A DNA stretch of 64,000 nucleotides from Miltochrista miniata (GCA_933228765.1 OW121768.1:24820676-24884675); one strand, 5' to 3'. Positions 1 through 10,214 are shown, counted from the first letter of the stretch. The notes: generated from the sequence alone by a model not told the origin. Numbers and translations are program-made.

Positions 1-410
1 TATAATTATCCATAATTGCTAATATAGTTTTGTATAATATTGTGTAATTAAATGGTATTGTCTAATTAGCAGCTTCTGGGGGAAAATATATAAAATGGCG
101 GGTAGAATATTAGGAGCCCTCTCTGCATTCTGAACGCTTAGATAGGCTGTAACGCTGCTCAAATAAATGTAAATGTAAAGTTGTAATTTCAAGTTTTATT
201 TTTTTCCTGAAGTGTACCTATTTATCAGTACTTATGCTTCGAACACAGATATCGAATAAGGTAAAATGTATTGAATTATATTCTTCAAAGATCAGTACTT
301 TACATGTTGACATCAAGGATAGGTTGTTCAGTAAAGCCGCCGAGTGGTTTAAGTCCGTCCCGAGTTAGGTTCAACCCAACTGAGCCGTGGGGGGTTTAAC
401 ACGTAAAAAG
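1..410. other. AT-rich flank without a recognisable gene
   Basis: No long open frame or named repeat is visible here. An AATAAA hexamer lies at 162-167. At about 333-390 there is a weak tRNA-like pair of boxes (GTGGTTTAAG and GGTTCAACCC), which could be the head of an old tRNA-derived SINE. The support is too thin for a tRNA call. Confidence 0.3.
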
Positions 411-417
411 CTGTTTT

Positions 418-640
418 CATTTTTAGGATTCCGTACCCAAAGGATAAAAAACGGGACCCATTCATAAGACTTCGCCGTCCGTCTGTCTGACTGTCTGTCT
501 GTCCGTCACGAGGCTGTATCTCAGGAACCGTGATACGAGTAGCTAGAGCGCTGAAATATTCAGAGATGACGTATTTCTGTTGCCGCTATAACAACGAATA
601 TTAAAATCAGAAAAAGGGGGGATTAAGGAGGCTAACACTG
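418..640 (-). repeat. Rep-G element, partial
   Basis: The stretch shares the GTCCGTCTGTCTG-rich block, the CACGAGGCTGTATCTCAGG segment and the GGGGGGATTAAG segment with the longer copy near 11.5-12.0 kb. It starts with TTTTTAGG.TTCCG, the inverted end of the copy at 47757-48418. Only the GGAACCC-end half is present. The autonomous partner is unknown. Confidence 0.55.
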
Positions 641-1090
641 ATCTGCCGGCCTAACAAAGAATTCATATAATTTGAAATACCAAAAACATACAAAGCATAC
701 CCATCATTGTACGTTTCATATTATTTTGATTTGAAACATACAATGTTGCTTTTTTAGGCCCTCTGACATCTAAAGGAATCTGCTGAAAAGCTATGTTTCT
801 TATTCTTGACTCTCATAATAATAAATAATAAGTAAGTACTTTCATCATACAGACATAATGGAATGAATAGATGGCTATGTAGCACACAAATTCACCGTTA
901 AATAGGCTAATTTAAAATGTAAATTCAAAAGAAACATTAAGATCTTGGCACGCCCTTTATAACTGTTTTCATTCAGTAATTTGTATTTCAATATCCGTGT
1001 CTGAAGCCACCATTGAATTCAGCCTTTGTAGGTATTTTGAAGAATTCTTTCATCTTTGTGTAACTAATAGTGTATATTTTGTATGGTATT
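641..1090. other. AT-rich DNA, nothing recognised
   Basis: I see no repeat family, splice-site-bounded open frame or RNA gene in this stretch. Confidence 0.5.
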
Positions 1091-1112
1091 ATACACTAAC
1101 TGAACTAACTGA

Positions 1113-1474
1113 AGCGCTGACTCAGTGTTCTGTAAACGATCACTGCAGTAAGCAACTTTCACTGTGGCCGGTCCATGGACGGGTGACCATCCATGTGATC
1201 ACTTTGTGACATTTATTTGAGCGTTTCCGTGCTTCGGAAGGCACGTTAAGCCGTTGGTCCCGGTTGCCAGTAAAATGGCAGTCGTTAAGTCAAGTTGAAG
1301 ACTTTATTTCAACAGCAGGTAGTCACAACCTGCACCTGTCCATTTAAACACGGCAATACGGCTTACCACCTATTACGTGGGACAAATTATACAAAAAGGT
1401 GAAATGTGGGCATATAATATGCCTCTGCCTACCCCTTCGGCGATAAAGGCGTGACCATATGTTTATGTATGTAT
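1113..1474 (+). mobile_element. SINE-5S, nearly full-length copy
   Basis: The head contains CGATCACTGCAGTAAGCAAC followed by GGCCGGTCCATGGACGGGTG, which resembles the internal promoter region of 5S rRNA (CGATCACCG..TTAAGCA.C, then GG.TGGGTGACC). A body follows with TTCGGAAGGCACGTTAAGCC and CCTGTCCATTTAAACACGG. The 3' part reads GCCTCTGCCTACCCCTTCGG and ends in a TATGTATG tail. The same order recurs in about nine copies in this window. It is non-coding and was presumably transcribed by RNA polymerase III and mobilised by a LINE. The 5' GC-rich leader seen at about 31825 is missing here. Confidence 0.75.
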
Positions 1475-1479
1475 TTTGC

Positions 1480-2110
1480 ACTAAGTAACATCGCGACACA
1501 AAATATGGGGAAAGTCTAGTACAATGTTATGTTACTTAATTTAGGTCAAAAACAAGTTTGAAATTTGATTGATTGATATTTTGAGGTACTAAAACAAATC
1601 CTCTTGCAAAAGAATGTATAAAATGTGCAAAACCTTTTGAGAAAAGACCAGGTCAAGAGTAGCCTTAGTCGGAGAGCATGTATGAAAACACTTAAGAGTC
1701 CATATGACGCCAAATAGACTATTACTTTGATCTAGATCTCAGGACTCGTGAGGTCTGCTGAACTAAAATTTGAACACAGACAACTTCAGTTCATGAACTA
1801 TAAACGCTCTAGGCTCGAAACACGATTACTGATAAAATCCTCGATAGATTTTTGGTTTGAAAATACCTCGATTTCGTGAAATTTTAAGCTAGATCTCGTA
1901 TGTTATACGTTATTTTTATAATATAAAATATTTATAAGAAAGACAATAGTAAAATCTTCATTTGCACTAGAGCATTTTTTTCATATTGGTTATAGTTTTC
2001 TTATAATTAATTTATTTCGTTAAAAGCGCACAAAAACCGATCGCATCTTTCTCTTTCTTGCACGCTAAAATGTATATCTTTTATCTTCTTTTAACAATTT
2101 GGCGTCTGGT
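1480..2110. other. AT-rich DNA, mostly unassigned
   Basis: A short block at about 1650-1705 (AAGAGTAGCCTTAGTCGGAGAGC..GTATGAAAACACTTA) resembles the upstream part of SINE-B at 5965 and may be the separated 5' end of the copy at 2120. Nothing else is recognisable. Confidence 0.35.
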
Positions 2111-2119
2111 AGGCTCTTA

Positions 2120-2225
2120 AAGTAGAAGAAGCGAAAGTGATATTATGTCAGGATCGTAGCAGGTGGAAAGCCATAGTCTCTGCCTACCCCGTTGGGAAAC
2201 AGGCGTGATGTTATGTATGTATGCC
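2120..2225 (+). mobile_element. SINE-B 3' part
   Basis: The copy carries GTAGAAGAAGCGAAAGT, CAGGATCGTAGCAGGTGGAA and GTCTCTGCCTACCCCGTTGG, then a GTATGTATG tail. Its 3' block is distantly like that of SINE-5S (CTCTGCCTACCCC), so the two families may share a LINE-recognised tail. Confidence 0.6.
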
Positions 2226-2356
2226 AAAGAAGGAGTTACGAGACGAATTCTAGTCTAGTCTGAAAACATTCTGATACATTTTTGTATTCGTAGTCGTACA
2301 AAGCTCGAGAAGAAAGTTTTTGTTAGATGGGTCATACTAATAATAGTCAAGGGGAT

Positions 2357-2498
2357 TACTAGGATCCTGGGACATCCTTCCGAGGGCTTCCCCGGGGCTA
2401 CCAACCATAGGCTGTTTGGCGTTACGTGAGGTTTTTTAGTCGGTAGAAGTCATAACATCCATGAGGATTTTCCCTCATGTTAAACAAAAAAAAAAGGG
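2357..2498 (+). repeat. Rep-A, 5'-truncated copy
   Basis: It contains GGGACATCCTTCCGAGGGCT, the TTTTTTAGTCGGTAGAAGTC core and CCTCATGTTAAAC followed by a poly-A run. It is truncated at the 5' side, as expected for target-primed retroposition. Confidence 0.8.
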
Positions 2499-2534
2499 AA
2501 TTACTAGGAGTACCTAGTGTTCACCACTCTATAG

Positions 2535-2898
2535 TAATAGAGTTTAGACGTTGGTAGCAGCCTGAGGACGGAGAGGGGGCTGCTCACCGTCCTTACAGAA
2601 GCAGGCCCATGACGGCAACGTGACGTGAGCAATTCACGCACGCCCCCCCTTAGAAGCGGGGTCACACCCGAAACCCTTGAGGGGTTTCGGGTGTGACGCG
2701 GGATAGCACCCGAACCACCCCCTGGGCGAGGCCGCAGTGGCGGACGTGGGTCTGTTGGGAGTCTTGGGACATCCTTCCGAGGGCATACCTACCCGGGGCT
2801 CCCAACCATAGGCTGATGGGCGTTACGTGAAGTTTTTTTAGTCGGTAGGAATCCGGCATAACATCCATGAGGATTTTCCCTCACGTTAAACACGAAAA
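2535..2898 (+). repeat. Rep-A, long copy with inverted duplication
   Basis: This is one of the longest Rep-A copies. It starts with CCTGAGGACGGAGAG, passes AGAAGCAGGCCC, ACCACCCCCTGGGCGAGG and the CATCCTTCCGAGGGC block, and ends TCCCTCACGTTAAAC. At 2661-2697 it carries a 16-bp perfect hairpin (GTCACACCCGAAACCC and its inverse). The copy at 8039-8390 has that arm only once, so the hairpin is a local rearrangement. Confidence 0.8.
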
Positions 2899-3018
2899 AA
2901 AGGGGGCTCACCGTCCTTACAGAAGCAGGCCCTACACGACAGCGTAACGTGAGGGAATAACACGTCGGTAGGAGTCCGGCATAGCATCCATGAAGGATTT
3001 TCAACACTTTAAAAAAAC
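2899..3018 (+). repeat. Rep-A, internally deleted copy
   Basis: GGGGCTCACCGTCCTTACAG is followed almost directly by CGGTAGGAGTCCGGC and a short A-run, so the middle of the family is missing. It lies directly behind the previous copy. Confidence 0.65.
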
Positions 3019-3596
3019 ATGGTGATTTGGTAGCATCTGGGTGACGATTTCGACCATACGTCTTAAATGCGTAGACAAAAATTTACTATTAAAATGTCAT
3101 TTGTCTCATAATTAATAACGGCAAAAGACATTAATTTCCAAATCATGAAGCCCAGAAGGTGATACACTCACGATGCCGATCCTTGAAGTTCTTCATAATT
3201 TTTATCTTGGTTATTATAAAAGTGCAAAACATAATTACTCAACATTTATATTTAGCCACAACAGCGAGTATTACAGATGCTTTGACTCAACTGAGAGTTT
3301 TATGGTTTAACGCGAAACGGATGTTTGGAGATCTCTACCATTAAGACTGTTGCTATTTAGAATACCGAACCAGATGGTTAAGGGTGCTTTACACTCGAAT
3401 ACCTATGTGATGATAACGTAGATATATGAACGTAGGTGCTCTGAATGGGACATGCAAACGTCCATAAACTACGGTGACTACCATTCCATCAGGTGGGCAC
3501 CGTATGCTTGTCTGCCTCCTCAATAATTAAAAAAGAAATGGGATGTGTGGTAATGGGTCTAATGACAGAAATGACGAAAATGGAAGTCTAATCCTA
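3019..3596. other. Unassigned DNA
   Basis: No repeat shared with the rest of the window is recognised. The short open frame at 3159-3344 has no family feature and is not called. Confidence 0.4.
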
Positions 3597-3796
3597 GCTG
3601 TTCCTCGATCAAATCCCGGAGACAAATATTTGTGTGACGCATGTCTCAAGAGTCTGGGTGTTTCTATGTATAATATGTATGTATTTAAAAACTATATCCG
3701 TGGTCTACCCATGACACAAGCAGGTTATTCCTAGCTTACTTTGGGATCAGATAGCGTTGTGTGAAAATGTTCGTGAATATTAATTTATTTATTTAA
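3597..3796 (+). mobile_element. SINE-T copy with eroded head
   Basis: The body matches the copies at 29083 and 47298: GGAGACAAATATTTGTGTGA, CTCAAGAGTCTGGGTGTTTC, CACAAGCAGGTTATTCCTAG and GATCAGATAGCGTTGTGTGA, then a TTTATTTATTT tail. The tRNA-like head is degraded. Confidence 0.7.
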
Positions 3797-3935
3797 ATCA
3801 GCCTATGGCATTCCTATGCTGGACGGACTCTTCCCGCAATTTACGCCACAATGCAAGATCCTGCGCTTTACGCATCCACACTACTCCTGCCACCTTTTCC
3901 AGGTCGTCGGTCCAGTTGTTCCTAGTAGACAATAA
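3797..3935 (-). mobile_element. LINE-R (RTE-like) 3' end
   Basis: In reverse orientation this encodes the end of the same C-terminus as 9030-9265 (a W-x-D-D-L-x-K-V-A-G type segment, then the W-R-K-R..QDL segment and a tail ending at CAGCCTATGG). It is decayed and has no usable open frame. Confidence 0.6.
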
Positions 3936-3972
3936 AATGCATACCCAAATTGGGGTTGGGTTTTTTTTATAT

Positions 3973-4215
3973 CAAAAGATCGTTTCTGTGTCGAACCCTA
4001 AAAACCTGGAACGACCTGCCACCGCACGTGTTTCCCTCCTCTTACAATCCTGGGTTCTTCAATCGGAGCGTGAAGAGGCACATCATAGGGCCGCCAACTT
4101 GAGGGCCGCTTTCTATAGTCTTACAGACTGGGACGGTGGCCCTCAATCGCTAGATGTCACTGTGACTTTCCATCGGACGGCGGCATCATTTTGGCGAGCT
4201 AAATATAAAAAAAAA
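3973..4215 (+). mobile_element. LINE-C 3' tail
   Basis: The reading FSRSV-like AAAGATCGTTTCTGTGTCGA..CTGGAACGACCTGCC..GTTTCCCTCCTCTTACAATCC continues to GCGAGCTAAATATAAAAAA. It matches the last ~80 codons and 3' end of the LINE-C copy at 13151-17040. It is truncated at the 5' end. Confidence 0.75.
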
Positions 4216-4380
4216 TACCACTTAGGTGGCAAACAAGCTTACGGCCCACCAGAAGGACTTGTGTGGTCACCGCGGCCTATTAACTTTTGCAACACCGGAG
4301 ACGCCACACTCGCGCTGCCGACCCTGTAAAAACCTTCTAAGATCCCTTTCGAAGAACCCTATACTGGGTTTCAAAATAGA
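4216..4380 (-). mobile_element. LINE-D 3' tail
   Basis: TACCACTTAGGTGGCAAACA, GGCCCACCAGAAGGAC and CCACACTCGCGCTGCCGACC match the LINE-D copy at 40352-40715 in the same orientation. It abuts the LINE-C tail end to end. Confidence 0.7.
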
Positions 4381-4394
4381 TAAATGGGAAGGCG

Positions 4395-4570
4395 TTACAT
4401 TGGGCGAGGCTGCAGAGGCGGCTGTAGGTCTGTTGGGAGTCCTGGGACATCCTTCCGAGGGCTTACCCGGGGCTCACAACCATGGGCTGTTGGGCGTTGC
4501 GTGAGGTTTTTTAGTCGGTAGGAGTCCGGCATAACATCCATGAGGATTTTCCCTCACGTAAAAAAAAAAG
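4395..4570 (+). repeat. Rep-A copy
   Basis: GGGCGAGGCTGCAGAGGCGG leads into the CATCCTTCCGAGGGC block, the TAGTCGGTAGGAGTCCGGC core and CCCTCACGTAAAAAAAAA. It is a typical 5'-truncated copy. Confidence 0.8.
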
Positions 4571-4574
4571 GGGG

Positions 4575-5485
4575 AATAATTACGTGAATCAAGGCATTCA
4601 TTCTTGAATCTTATTACCTATTCCTGAACAACCTGTAGTTTGTTTTCTAAGATAGAAAGGAATGCGTAAACGCACAGGCTGATAATAGAAGTTGAAGAAT
4701 TGAACTTTTTTTTACGAGTTTAGTACCACCCGCCATTGACGTCAAACTAACACAAACGGAGTTTCAAAACCGTTGTAAAAACATCTCAAGCCATGAATAC
4801 AAGTAATTAAAGAGTATTTAAAAGTAAGAAGTATATGAATTTATTTTTCTACACGTCTTTGTGGTAAGTAATTTTCACACGTAATTTTCATCAAACGATA
4901 CCATCTTGACCAATTCTTAAAATTAATTGTAAAGAATTGGCATACCTACAAATCTAAATTACCTGTATAAAGTCCTACTATTACATTCGGAACCCACAGA
5001 CCAGTTAAGAGATTAAACGGCAGAGGATCACAATCATGCAAAAAGCATAAAATAATTAAAAAAATAAATTAGGTACCTAGTACCTATGTGTTATCTTAGC
5101 ACTAATTAATATGTCACAAAATATAGTTAAAATAGTAAAGAAAATTGCTTAGCTGAAAAGTTTCAGAAACATAGTCATATAGTATGTTATTGTAGAATGA
5201 GAAAATAGTGTAATATACTCTAACAAATTTCGTTTCTTCTCTCACAAAATTGAAGAGTGAAATCCGAAGACGATTTAATCGATTACTATTTTTGGTCAGA
5301 ATACCGATTGGCTAAATTCGACATTGATCGTAAAATACAAGGTTTTGATTAATCGAGCCTTTTATATAAGTATTTATAAAAATTTATAACTGGCAAACCG
5401 ATTAAAATTTTCATCATCATACAATACAAAAATAATGAGCACCAGAGACAACAATTAAATCATAATTCAATAAAAAAATAAACAC
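4575..5485. other. AT-rich DNA without recognised repeats
   Basis: About 900 bp of single-copy-looking, strongly AT-rich sequence. If the exon proposed at 5490-5510 is real, this would be its first intron. Confidence 0.35.
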
Positions 5486-5489
5486 TTAC

Positions 5490-5680
5490 AAGCTTTTTTA
5501 GTTTCATCATGAATCTTTCACAAACTTCAGTCGGCATCACACAAAGATACTGAACAAAAGCACAATGTACGTACAAAGAAATATATGAATATAAAACAGA
5601 ATCAAGAGCTCTATAGATCAACGCGTGTGTTCACCACGAGAGCTGCGCGGAGACTGAAGCGTTCAGGCAATTGTGGAAGA
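5490..5680 (-). other. Possible promoter and first exon of a minus-strand gene
   Basis: On the minus strand an ATG-ATG pair at 5510-5505 is followed by six more codons (reading M-M-K-L-K-K-L) and then a strong splice donor, CTT^GTAAGTG, at 5490/5489. Upstream (5520-5680) there is no in-frame coding stretch, a TATA-like TTTTATATTC at about 5585, and a GC-richer block with CGCGCAGCTCTCG. This is the layout of a 5' UTR with a very short coding first exon. No second exon was found in the window, so it remains a candidate only. Confidence 0.25.
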
Positions 5681-5964
5681 ATAGTGTAGGTGTTTTTTTT
5701 AATTATCCACCTTTATCAGTATTGTTATCGCAGATTGTACACACACGCGTCATTGACATCTGACAGCTGTAGCGGAAAGATATGGGAAAGTGAAAATAGA
5801 AAAACTGAATATACAGCGTTTGCACTGGAATTGGAATAACGTTCCCGAACTATGGGGGCCATATACAAGTAGATTTTATTTTGTACGCATATGAATGGGA
5901 AGGTTTTGTATATGTTTTGCAGACAAGGATACTTGGAACACAGAGGTTATATATTACAGTTATA

Positions 5965-6200
5965 GTTTTCTGGTTAAGAGCAGCCTTAAACGGTGAGCGT
6001 ATAGGAAACACTTATACGGGCTTTCGACATAGACTTTGTACGCCATTGCGAAATTGCCTCTAAGGTTCGTGCTTTATCCCGCTTTATGAAAGTAGAAGAA
6101 GCGAAAGTTGTATGCCACTTATGCCAGGATCGTAGCAAGCGGAAAGCTATAGTCTCTGCCTAACCAAATCGGAGGGAGATATAAAGATATGTGTGTATAT
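5965..6200 (+). mobile_element. SINE-B, longer copy
   Basis: The upstream part (AAGAGCAGCCTTAAACGGTG, then CGCCATTGCG) is followed by GTAGAAGAAGCGAAAGTTG, CAGGATCGTAGCAAGCGGAA and GTCTCTGCCTAACC. It matches the copies at 2120 and 17744 over the 3' ~130 bp. The tail is degraded. Confidence 0.55.
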
Positions 6201-6665
6201 GTATACTTTTGGGTATGAGATCATGTTGGATAGCACTCTCCGAGATTCGTACAAGTTCCGTGAATCGAACTTAGCATTTTCTCTTCTCACTTTTAACTTT
6301 AGCACACAATAGTGCCAAAAACGATGGTGGAGAATTGCAATTAAATAACTGCAATATGAAGTAACCAGGTGTTAATTCTCGGACATCTAAATAGGTTAAA
6401 TTGACGTAGGTAGATATCTGATAGTATATTCATCCTTTAATACTAAGCTTAAGATTGCAGTATACAGAAATAGTTTAGAAGTAGTTTGGTGCCTTTGAGA
6501 TACCGACACTTGAGCGACAATCGATTTGGTAGATAATAAGGAAGATAGGTACTACTGTGACGTGCTTTTAATTTTTTTTTTGGGAAACTTTGTAGGAACT
6601 GCCGAATGCAGAAATATTGTTTGAGAAAATAAATTTTGTCATTTTTGATGTTTAATAGGTACCTC
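6201..6665. other. Unassigned AT-rich DNA
   Basis: No open frame of note and no repeat shared with the window is visible. Confidence 0.4.
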
Positions 6666-6669
6666 TCAC

Positions 6670-7080
6670 CTAAATAAACTTGAGAGACTGCAGAATATGT
6701 GTATACGCTTTATTTTTGGTCTTCGGAAGTATGATCATGTATCAGAATTCCGTACAAGATTGAGGTGGTTGCCGGTTCGGCAGCGTCGAGATTCCCATAT
6801 TCTCTTCCTTCTATATGCTATTCTTTATAGTGTACATTCACCTTCTTATCTACGTAGATACGTCGTACATCCTCTTCACTTCTTCTTCGTATGCCTTCTC
6901 ACTCTTCGCATTGTTATGACGGTTCCTTTACCATTCGCGCAGTACGGTTGTGGAACTCATTGCAAAAACTCGCACTTGCCCCTCTGGTGGTAACTCTTTG
7001 GTTTATATACTTAAGTGACGTTTACAAGTGCATCTGTATATGCCTAAGTAAAATAATTGAATTTTGATTGTTTGTTTGTT
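6670..7080 (+). mobile_element. LINE-J-like (Jockey/CR1 superfamily) C-terminal fragment
   Basis: The frame beginning near 6683 reads K-L-E-R-L-Q-N-M-C-I-R-F-I-F-G-L-R, then R-L-R-W-L-P-V-R-Q-R-R-D-S-H-I-L. This is the usual C-terminal motif downstream of the reverse transcriptase in Jockey/CR1 LINEs. The frame then degrades. The 3' end has GACGTTTACAAGTGCATCTG, as in the copy at 33055-33426, and ends AATTTTGATTG. It is a dead 5'-truncated copy. The family assignment is from memory of the motif. Confidence 0.65.
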
Positions 7081-7176
7081 TAAGAATAACCTCATCTAAT
7101 AGTAATGAAAGAATGACGAAACTTCTCAAAGAAAGAGATGTAGGATAGGGAACCTTTATCTTCCAGATTGTTAGTT

Positions 7177-7300
7177 TTTTTCTACGTATGGAAATTCTCA
7201 TGGATGCCCTACCATCAGCCTACGACCAGTAGACCCTGGTACGACCTCGGATAGATAACCAAATGAGCAATACCTTGCTTTCAAAGCGCGACAATGTTCC
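7177..7300 (-). repeat. Diverged Rep-A-like tail
   Basis: On the minus strand GTCGTAGGCTGATGGTAGGG and CATCCATGAGAATTTCC precede an A-run, in the same order as the Rep-A end. The open frame upstream of it (7198-7422, minus) matches no family I recognise. Confidence 0.35.
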
Positions 7301-7440
7301 ATCTTAGAAAGATCTAAAACGGTCTCCAGCCTCATCAATCTACGTTTACCGGAATTCCTGAGTTCTCCGAATAAACGGCCCTGTACGAGGTATCGTGACA
7401 CATGTTGCAAAAATCCCCACATTTCGTGCTGTTAACCTTA

Positions 7441-7924
7441 ATATTACGAAATTAACGTAGGAAGGTAAGGTCAGAAGAATAGTCCAGAAATATCTTGGAA
7501 TGCTAACGTCCGGCACGCCGCTTTAGTGTGGGGGTTTACGTAAACATACAAACATACAAGTTATTGCCGAACAAAGAGATCCTTCGCATTTCTCTCTTTC
7601 ACAAAAAGCGAGCTTTGTAATGTCATAAATGTAAATCTCTGTTTTAGGGTTCCTGAAAATATTTACCAACCAAACATGTTGGTTCATGAATATTATGCAC
7701 AAGTTTCTCCGTCAGTGTCAGCCTGCCTTCTCCCCTATCAGCTGAACAGCTGTTTTTAGATACGTCAAAAAGTTTAGTGGTCATTTATTTAAAAAAAAGC
7801 TATCAAGATATGAAAGTCTTAACTAGTTTAGGCTTAATTACAAATTATCGTTAGTTTATGAAAATTGATTTGATTGTAGGTACTTACCTAGCAAGTTCCA
7901 CAGTAAACAATTTGTATACCCCCT
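7441..7924. other. Unassigned DNA
   Basis: Nothing recognisable apart from ordinary AT-rich sequence. Confidence 0.4.
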
Positions 7925-8038
7925 TTATCTAACACATCGTAATACGCCCGCCCACCGAAAATGAAAATCAAAAGAAAATGGTAAAAGATTTAAAAATACC
8001 ACCCAACAATGAATAAACAATTTTAATCTACACTCATT
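7925..8038 (+). repeat. Unnamed dispersed repeat, copy 1
   Basis: AAAATACCACCCAACAAT and AATCTACACTCATT recur, with divergence, at 12285-12410 in the same order and orientation. It was the target of the Rep-A insertion that follows. Confidence 0.5.
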
Positions 8039-8390
8039 TTTTTTGTTTACGTAAGGGAAAATCGTCATGGATGCCATGCCGGACTCCTACTGACTAAAAA
8101 ACCTCACGCAACGCCCAACAGCCTACGGTTGTGAGCCCCGGGTAAGCCCTCGGCCTCGGAAGGATGTCCCAGAACTCCCAACAGACCTACGGCCGGCACC
8201 GCGGCCTCGCCCAGGGGGTGGTTCGGGTGCTATCCCGCGTCTTTGGGGGGTTTCGGGTGTGATCCCGGTTCTAAGGGGGGGGGGAGTGAATTTTTCACGT
8301 CACGCTGCCGTCACGGGCCTGCTTCTGTAAGGAGCGAACCTCTCACCGTCCTCAGACCCCCGGTCATGGAGGCCGTTAGTCCTCGGCGAA
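8039..8390 (-). repeat. Rep-A, longest copy, with 15-bp target-site duplication
   Basis: This 352-bp insertion is flanked by the direct repeat TAATCTACACTCATT (8024-8038 and 8391-8405). On the minus strand it runs from GGACTAACGGCC through CTGAGGACGGTGAGAGG, AGAAGCAGGCCCGTGACGG, the CATCCTTCCGAGG block and the TAGTCAGTAGGAGTCCGGC core to a poly-A end. It is the best reference copy of the family. No open frame crosses it intact. It could be a SINE or the 3' end of a LINE. Confidence 0.85.
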
Positions 8391-8703
8391 TAATCTACAC
8401 TCATTATTTCAAAACAAACCCAAACAAATTTATTATCAGCTGTAGAACCCTACATCTACATAGCGCATGGCTCGCTCTAAGCTAGTATATTTTCATACAC
8501 TCCACTATCATTCGGCCTTTCCACGATATCATCCTTGTCCCAAGTAGGTAACACGCCGAGGCCCTATGTCTCACTCCACTTAAGCACTAAACTTGTAAAT
8601 TCCTGACATTATTGCTTGTTTTGTTGTCCATAAATCTTTATCTACATTGTCATTGAGCAGTAAATCGTTATCGTATTTATTAATTGTCACACAAATTGCA
8701 TCT

Positions 8704-8898
8704 TCTATACTAATATTATAGAGGAAAGATTTGATTGATTGTTTGCATCGAATAGGCTCCGAAACTACTGGACCGATTTGAAAAATTCTTTAACTGTTGG
8801 GAAGCTACACTCTTTGCAGTGAACATAGGCTATATTTTATTGCCGTATTCCCACGGAAACGGTCATTACGCGGGTAAAAGACGCGTGACGTCCGCTAG
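8704..8898 (+). mobile_element. Hel-a Helitron, non-autonomous
   Basis: The element starts TCTATACTAATATTATAGAG and ends GACGTCCGCTAG. Just before the end is the stem ACGCG..CGCGT. A terminal TC, a terminal CTAG and a subterminal hairpin without inverted repeats are Helitron hallmarks. It has no coding capacity. Confidence 0.85.
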
Positions 8899-9029
8899 TT
8901 GTTCAGATCGGAGATATTCGCTTTAAATGTGTGTCTGGTTCCAAAAATACTATCCGGAAGCGTATATCTGCTTGAATATTCTGAAGGATGATCGGTCGGT
9001 GTCCTTTTCGTACAGCTCGCAAAATAAGC

Positions 9030-9265
9030 ACATGAAATTGGCAATGGGCTGGTGACATTTGTAGAACAACCGACGGCTGATGGAGCAAAGTTCTGGAGTG
9101 GAGACCGCGACTTGGTAAACGTGGGGTAGGACGACCTCCTGCCAGATGGAGCGACGACCTAAAGAAGGTTGCAGGCATTGACTGGATGCGCAAAGCGCAG
9201 GACCGTGTATTGTGCCGAAAATTGGGAGAGACCTATGTCCAGCAGTGGACTATAGACTGACTTGA
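9030..9265 (+). pseudogene. LINE-R: RTE-like C-terminus, nonsense-mutated
   Basis: From 9090 to the stop at 9258-9260 the frame reads V-L-E-W-R-P-R-L-G-K-R-G-V-G-R-P-P-A-R-W-S-D-D-L, continuing to L-G-E-T-Y-V-Q-Q-W-T-I-D. This is the common end of RTE-like LINE polyproteins in Lepidoptera (from memory of the family). Directly upstream, W-A-G-D-I-C-R-T-T-D-G is followed by TGA at 9078-9080 and then W-S-K. An Arg codon is expected there, so this is a CGA-to-TGA change. The 3' tail is CTTGATTG. It is a dead 5'-truncated copy. Confidence 0.75.
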
Positions 9266-9449
9266 TTGTACTTCTCGTAGGTGTCGAGGAAGTTGGAGAG
9301 AGAGGAGGTCGAGATCCTCGGGGCCCAAGCCAGTCTCTCCTGAAAACGGTGTCTGATGAACGGATGAAGTCATGGCGTAGAGAAGGAAATCTCGAAACAA
9401 AATCCAGTACTTACCAGACCACCTTCTTGGCCAGTGTGTCAACCATTCT

Positions 9450-9525
9450 TGCAAAAAAAAAATAGGAGACGTCTTCGTCAAGTATTGGACTGCGATAGGC
9501 TGATGTGATTGACTGATTGGTTGAA
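9450..9525 (+). mobile_element. LINE-R 3' tail fragment
   Basis: GGAGACGTCTTCGTCAAGTA..TGGACTGCGATAGGCTGATG followed by TGATTGACTGATTGG matches the RTE-like end at 9240-9270. Only the last ~75 bp are present. The sequence between the two fragments (9270-9450) is not recognised. Confidence 0.5.
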
Positions 9526-10115
9526 CATAGTCAAGTCATTCCACAAACGAATAGTTTTGACATAAATTATTTCATTTAATATTTGTGGAATGCTTAGACA
9601 GATCTTTTGAGATAATTGAAAAGATATTAGGATTGATAAGTAAAGTCTAACTTGTTACATATTTGGCCTAGGTCAAAATACGATATTAAACATAACATAC
9701 CGGTATGAATCATTCCTCTACTTTTGACGGATTTAGTTTCAGTAAATAAACAGACAAAAGTAAGTGTGACAATAGTCGTAATGTATTTCATAGTATTTAC
9801 AAACATAATCCTATGTCTTGACATGATAGCGATAAGTCTAGATCTGTTTGCTAAGATGGGCTTGGCGCTGCACGAGACCAGTGATGTGGTATCTCCTTGA
9901 TGAATATCTATGTATTATTTACTTCTTAAATCACTTGCCATATAGATATACATAGACATTTATGTAACTAGGTAATTCGACCATCTACTGAACTACAAAA
10001 TTTAAATGCATCAAAAAGTGATAGGTACCAATGCAGAGAGTTATTTATAGATTCAAATTAAATAAAAATCAGTCAGGAAGAGTCGGTTTTATTGACTGGC
10101 AGAACTTGACTCTCA
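9526..10115. other. Unassigned AT-rich DNA
   Basis: No recognised repeat or supported gene. The short open frame at 9627-9824 (minus) is not convincing. Confidence 0.4.
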
Positions 10116-10117
10116 AT

Positions 10118-10190
10118 TTTTTTTATACCACTAAGGTGGCAGACAAGCATACGGCCCACCAGATGTAACGGTGGTCGCCACAGTCTTAGG
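10118..10190 (-). mobile_element. LINE-D 3' tail
   Basis: TTTTTTTTATACCACTAAGG, then TGGCAGACAAGCATACGGCC, matches the 3' terminus of LINE-D in reverse orientation, with its poly-A read as poly-T. Confidence 0.7.
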
Positions 10191-10214
10191 AAAAAAAAAA
10201 TTTATTTATTTCAA

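Noticed and set aside
4226..4504. 92-codon frame
   Set aside because: It spans the junction of LINE-D and Rep-A repeats and is not a gene.
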